DNA of 64,000 nt. Origin: Nageia nagi (lineage: Eukaryota; Pinophyta). The notes under the pieces were generated by a model. The model was given only the letters and a program-made list of their open reading frames with translations. It did no database searches and had not been told where the DNA came from. The stretch is taken from contig JBITNC010000001.1 of assembly GCA_050084985.1 (NCBI GenBank), forward strand, positions 19,964,001 through 20,028,000. Reading direction: 5' to 3'. The position numbers were made by a program, and so were the translations under genes. The first letter of the stretch is position 1. Each line of letters begins with the position of its first letter. Of this stretch, positions 60,660-64,000 are shown piece after piece.

Positions 60660-60840
60660 TAGATGGCATATCTTAAGGCTATTGAGGTGCTTCTTGTGAT
60701 ATTTCTTGGTCTAAGAACTAAGAAGCTAAGAAATAGACAAATAAAAAGTGTTAGGTTTAGTAGGATCAATAATTTGAATCTTTTGCAACATGGGAAGATG
60801 TTTATGTTATGAAAGAACAATTTTCATCTTTATTTTGATA
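60660..60840 (+). pseudogene. Chromodomain-like C-terminus
   Basis: AIEVLLVIFLGLRTKKLRNR is followed, across a frame change, by residues equivalent to ATWED and by MKEQFSSLF-like sequence near 60810-60838. This is the chromodomain tail that directs chromovirus integration to marked chromatin. It is too decayed to judge its aromatic cage. Confidence 0.6.
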
Positions 60841-60895
60841 TTTTATATACTTATTTGTGGTTGTATAATAAGAACATAGAGGAACATGTTGTTCT

Positions 60896-60909
60896 TAAGA
60901 GGGGAAGGA
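60896..60909 (+). promoter_or_regulatory. Polypurine tract of chromovirus
   Basis: aagaggggaagga directly precedes TGTCATGATGC. Confidence 0.85.
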
Positions 60910-63084
60910 TGTCATGATGCTCACTTTTTGCATATTTGTATGTTTAGATTATTGTGTATGAAGTATGGGGTTATTATATACTTGCATTTTGAATAGTTAA
61001 TATCATATGTTATTTATATATTTTTTATTTGGATATTATGCAAAAGATGTTTGAAACTACTATGATTTTCATATGATGCACAAAATTGTACTCCTACAAG
61101 TGAACCACTTTGTCATTTGTAAGGAGATAATTGGATATGAAAAACCCATAAAGGAGGTTGCTTCATTTAGGTTGCATGAGATTCTTATGTGCTTATTCCC
61201 TTATGCTACATGTTTGTTTACTTTTTTATATTGAAGTTATTATTAGATAATATTTTGTCTTTTAGGATCATTTTTAGGTTGAGAACAATGATGGATTAGC
61301 CTAGTTCTTAACTTCATATCTACAAATTAAAATAGAAATTTAAATACATGGAAGTATATGAATTTTATTTATTAGGCATTTTCAAAATGCAAGAAAGAAA
61401 GAAAAATGCTAAATTTCTATTAGTTTGCATTTAATTAAAAGCCTTACAAAATATAAGTAAATGTATTGAAGGTATGTAGGTAATGAATAAGCTATTATGC
61501 ATTTAATAAATTAAGTTATTTTTAAAATAATGTGCATTAGAGAAAATGCGAAAGAAAGTTAAATAGGTTTAATTTTTATCATTCATGTATTTTAGGATTT
61601 GATCTTAGGAAGAAACTTCCATGAAGTTTTGGAAGACAAATTCCTCAAGGATGCTAAAGAAACTATTCATGGCCTCCTCTACTTCTATTTATTATAATTT
61701 TTATCATTCAATTGGTTACTTGGTCTTTGGAAACAAAGAGAAAATATGGAGCAAGGATTGATATTGTATTAGGGTATTTTATATGCAAATTTGAATAAGG
61801 TTTTCTCCATTTTAATTCTTATTGTATGAGCAAAGTTTATTGTGTTTCATTTCTATTTTTGCATATGGTATTTGGAAATAGATTGGAAAAATTATTGTAA
61901 GCTATCTTGAGTTCTATAAATTTTGAATTATAAAGGATAGAGAAATATTTTTTAGTTTATTTGTTATAGAACAATGCTTAAATTCAAAGTTTGGATGTGG
62001 ATATATTCTCTCTCTATTCAATTCAAAACTATAGATGAAATTAATAAATTTTAGGTGTAGAAAATAAAGTTTTTAAGCAAGATTTAAACCTATTATATTT
62101 TGTACAAACTTATGTTTCTTATACTCTTTTGATAGAGCTTGGAATGATGAACAAAAACCATGTCTCAATTTTGAAAATGGATTCTTGGATGTTGAGATTT
62201 TGGTGTCTAAAATTTGGGTTTGAAAACTAGTTGCACAACCTATACATATCTTTACCAAGTCTATGATAGCTTAAAAACAAATACTCATGTTTTACTTACT
62301 TAATGTTTGAAAACTTAAAGTAACTTTTGGTTAGTTTGTTTAATTTAAAATCTAAACTAATGCTTCTTAATTATTTTAAGATTTAGATTTTATATTTAAA
62401 AACTAAAAAAAATAATATATAACAAAATAGGCATGCCACAAAGCCTAGGCGGTTGGCCAAGAAAGGCTCATTGCACTATAGGAAGACCTGGGCAACCAAT
62501 TGTAAGGGGGCCAATGCCACCTAAGCTACATGGTAGATGAAGGAACCAACATCCCTTTCCCCTTTAGATTGGAGGTTGGGGGGGGGGGGGGATGCAAGCT
62601 ATCAGTCTCTAAGCCACTTGACGAATGGGGATGGGTTTTAAGTGCCACTCCCCTATTTTAAATAGAGCTTGGGTGGGGAAAAAGGATATGGGACACCCTC
62701 CCCCTCTAACAAAATTATAATAATTTTTTTTTATTAATTTTAATTTAAGTTTTAAAAAATATCAAGTTAATTAATATTTTTAATAAGAATTTAAATTGTT
62801 TAATGTTTAATTAGAATTTTTAAATATTAGACTTTCTAATATTTAAAAATTAGAAATTAAAATTAATTAAATATTTTTAAATATTAATGTTATTAATATT
62901 TAAAAATAGTTTTTTAAATATTTATTATAAAAAATATACATTTAATTATTTAAAAGAGAGAGCTTTAAATATTAAGTGTATAGTGCATAATTTAACTTTA
63001 ATGTTAGTGTATCTATTTTTGCATTGATATTAAAGTAAATTTTTAAAGCATTATTATTATTATAATGTTGTCCAAGGTGTTACA
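60910..63084 (+). repeat. 3' LTR of chromovirus (long form, ~2.2 kb)
   Basis: Contains segment 61046-62565, which is absent from the 5' LTR. It ends near aaggtgttaca. A GC-rich patch (62430-62700) includes a run of 14 G at 62578-62591. Confidence 0.7.
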
Positions 63085-63102
63085 GTGAAAATAGAGATGG
63101 AA

Positions 63103-63918
63103 TGTAGAATAACATAAAATACAATTATTCTTAGATCTTCACTGAACTTCAAATTATGTAAAATAGGTAGAAATGTTGTAATTGTAAATTGATATTGATT
63201 TTCAACTCAAAATACAATTTGCCCTTGGAAGGGACTTTTACAAATGCCATTTGCCAATATGAGAGTATTAGATTTTCATTGTTTTTGATTTGCTTGCTTC
63301 TTTCCTTAATATGGACAACCTGTAAATCCTACACACATGAAAAAGATAATAACATCAAAGCATCTATGTATGACATGGATTAAATTGAAACTAGCATAAA
63401 ACAATAAAAAGGTATGAGCTCACAAGATTTTGGTAGCATTACCCTACTTCCAAAATGGGCCCCCTATTGCTTTGTATTGGCTTGTATTTATAGATTTTTG
63501 GGTGAGATTTTCCAAGGTTGGTAAGGGGGAGTCAAAAGCCACCGTAGGTCGTAACTGACCCCCTCTATCCATAGCATCTTGGAAGAATGAGATGTTACAA
63601 CTTTCTTTTACTATTTTTGGTTTCTATTCGACTGTTACAGAGTCACTAATGATTACTAGGTAGACACCAGTGATCATCCTAAAATGCCGGTGATTGTTTT
63701 GGGTCACTGACGATTGGTTTTCAATTTTTATAACAATATTAAAATGATCACCAAATAGCTAATTTTTATCAAAAAAGGGTCATGTGACCACTCATTTTGC
63801 ATGTACTCAATGAGAGCTATCCAATAATATTGGTTTTAAACCTATTTTATATTATCACAAAGAGTTATGATTATTTCAATGTTTACTAGTTAAAAAGGGA
63901 CATTTTTAGGTGTCTACA
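63103..63918 (-). repeat. LTR in minus orientation, element continues beyond window
   Basis: On the minus strand it starts TGTAGACACCTAAAAATG at 63918 and may end ATTCTACA at 63103, giving TGTAGA..TCTACA ends like Element III. A TATA box (CTATAAATA) lies at 63493-63485. The polypurine tract aaaaaggggcaaaa on the minus strand lies at 63932-63919. Its internal region would lie right of the window. The left end is inferred from the inverted terminal motif only. Confidence 0.55.
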
Positions 63919-63935
63919 TTTTGCCCCTTTTTGAA
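63919..63935 (-). promoter_or_regulatory. Minus-strand polypurine tract
   Basis: The reverse complement of ttttgcccctttttgaa is purine-rich and abuts TGTAGACACC. It closely resembles the Element III tract. Confidence 0.6.
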
Positions 63936-64000
63936 TTATCAACCGAAAATACAGTTGATGATTTCAAAAATATAGAATGAGAAGCTTTGTTTCTTTATTG

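Larger units (their letters stand above)
54240..63084 (+). mobile_element. Decayed chromovirus (Tekay/Del-like Ty3/gypsy)
   Basis: The order is LTR, leader, gag, protease, RT, RNase H, integrase, chromodomain-like tail, polypurine tract, LTR. LTRs start TGTCATGA and share both outer parts, but the 3' copy has about 1.5 kb extra in the middle. No target duplication was found, and the exact 3' end (..ggtgttaca) is an estimate. All ORFs are broken by stops and frame changes. Confidence 0.75.

Overview
The window is AT-rich plant nuclear DNA. I see no intact cellular gene, no rRNA or tRNA gene and no CRISPR. Nearly all of it is explained by LTR retrotransposons, mostly old and decayed, stacked inside one another. 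The tRNA-iMet-type primer sites, Ty1/copia and Ty3/gypsy polyproteins, plant mobile domain (PMD) remnant and chromodomain gypsy show a land plant. Dense nesting, long LTRs and heavy decay suggest a giant genome, possibly a gymnosperm; that last step is inference.

Layout. (1) 1-4.6 kb: decayed repeats, including coding remnants on the minus strand. (2) 4.64-6.03 kb and 49.15-49.54 kb: the two halves of one decayed, intron-containing coiled-coil ORF, split by a 43-kb insertion. (3) 6027-49153: Element III, a gypsy-like element with gag on the plus strand, an antisense PMD ORF and no visible pol. It is itself broken by two related gypsy elements. Element I is 9693-26439, with near-matching flanks gtatc/gtacc. 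Element II is 29459-48045, with flanks actat/actac. (4) Elements I and II share the order LTR, gag, protease, extra RNase H, (RT, RNase H,) integrase, a ~3.8-kb 3' ORF of unknown function, LTR. (5) Element I carries a small non-autonomous copia element at 11564-14904, with 287-bp LTRs and perfect target duplication aaaca. Element II carries a 3'-truncated copia at 35045-~40786, whose deletion also removed the gypsy RT and RNase H. (6) 49.5-54.2 kb: a decayed minus-strand gag and tandem repeats. (7) 54240-63084: a decayed Tekay/Del-like chromovirus with unequal LTRs. (8) 63103-63918: an LTR in minus orientation whose element continues past the right edge.

Relative ages follow the nesting. Counting by eye, the small copia LTRs differ at 9 of 287 bp. 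Element I LTRs differ by about 5% and Element II LTRs by about 8% over their first ~310 bp. Element III LTRs differ by about 12% over the first ~110 bp. Most in-frame stops sit where Gln, Trp or Arg codons are expected, as C-to-T decay of methylated DNA would give.

The most unusual items are: the small copia element encoding a gag N-terminus fused to a long acidic Cys-rich protein of unknown kind; the giant 3' ORF3 of the dual-RNase-H gypsy family, which reads into its own LTR; the gag-plus-antisense-PMD element without pol; and a 78-bp LTR array in which each unit holds TGACATCA or TGATGTCA, the two single-step CpG decay products of TGACGTCA.
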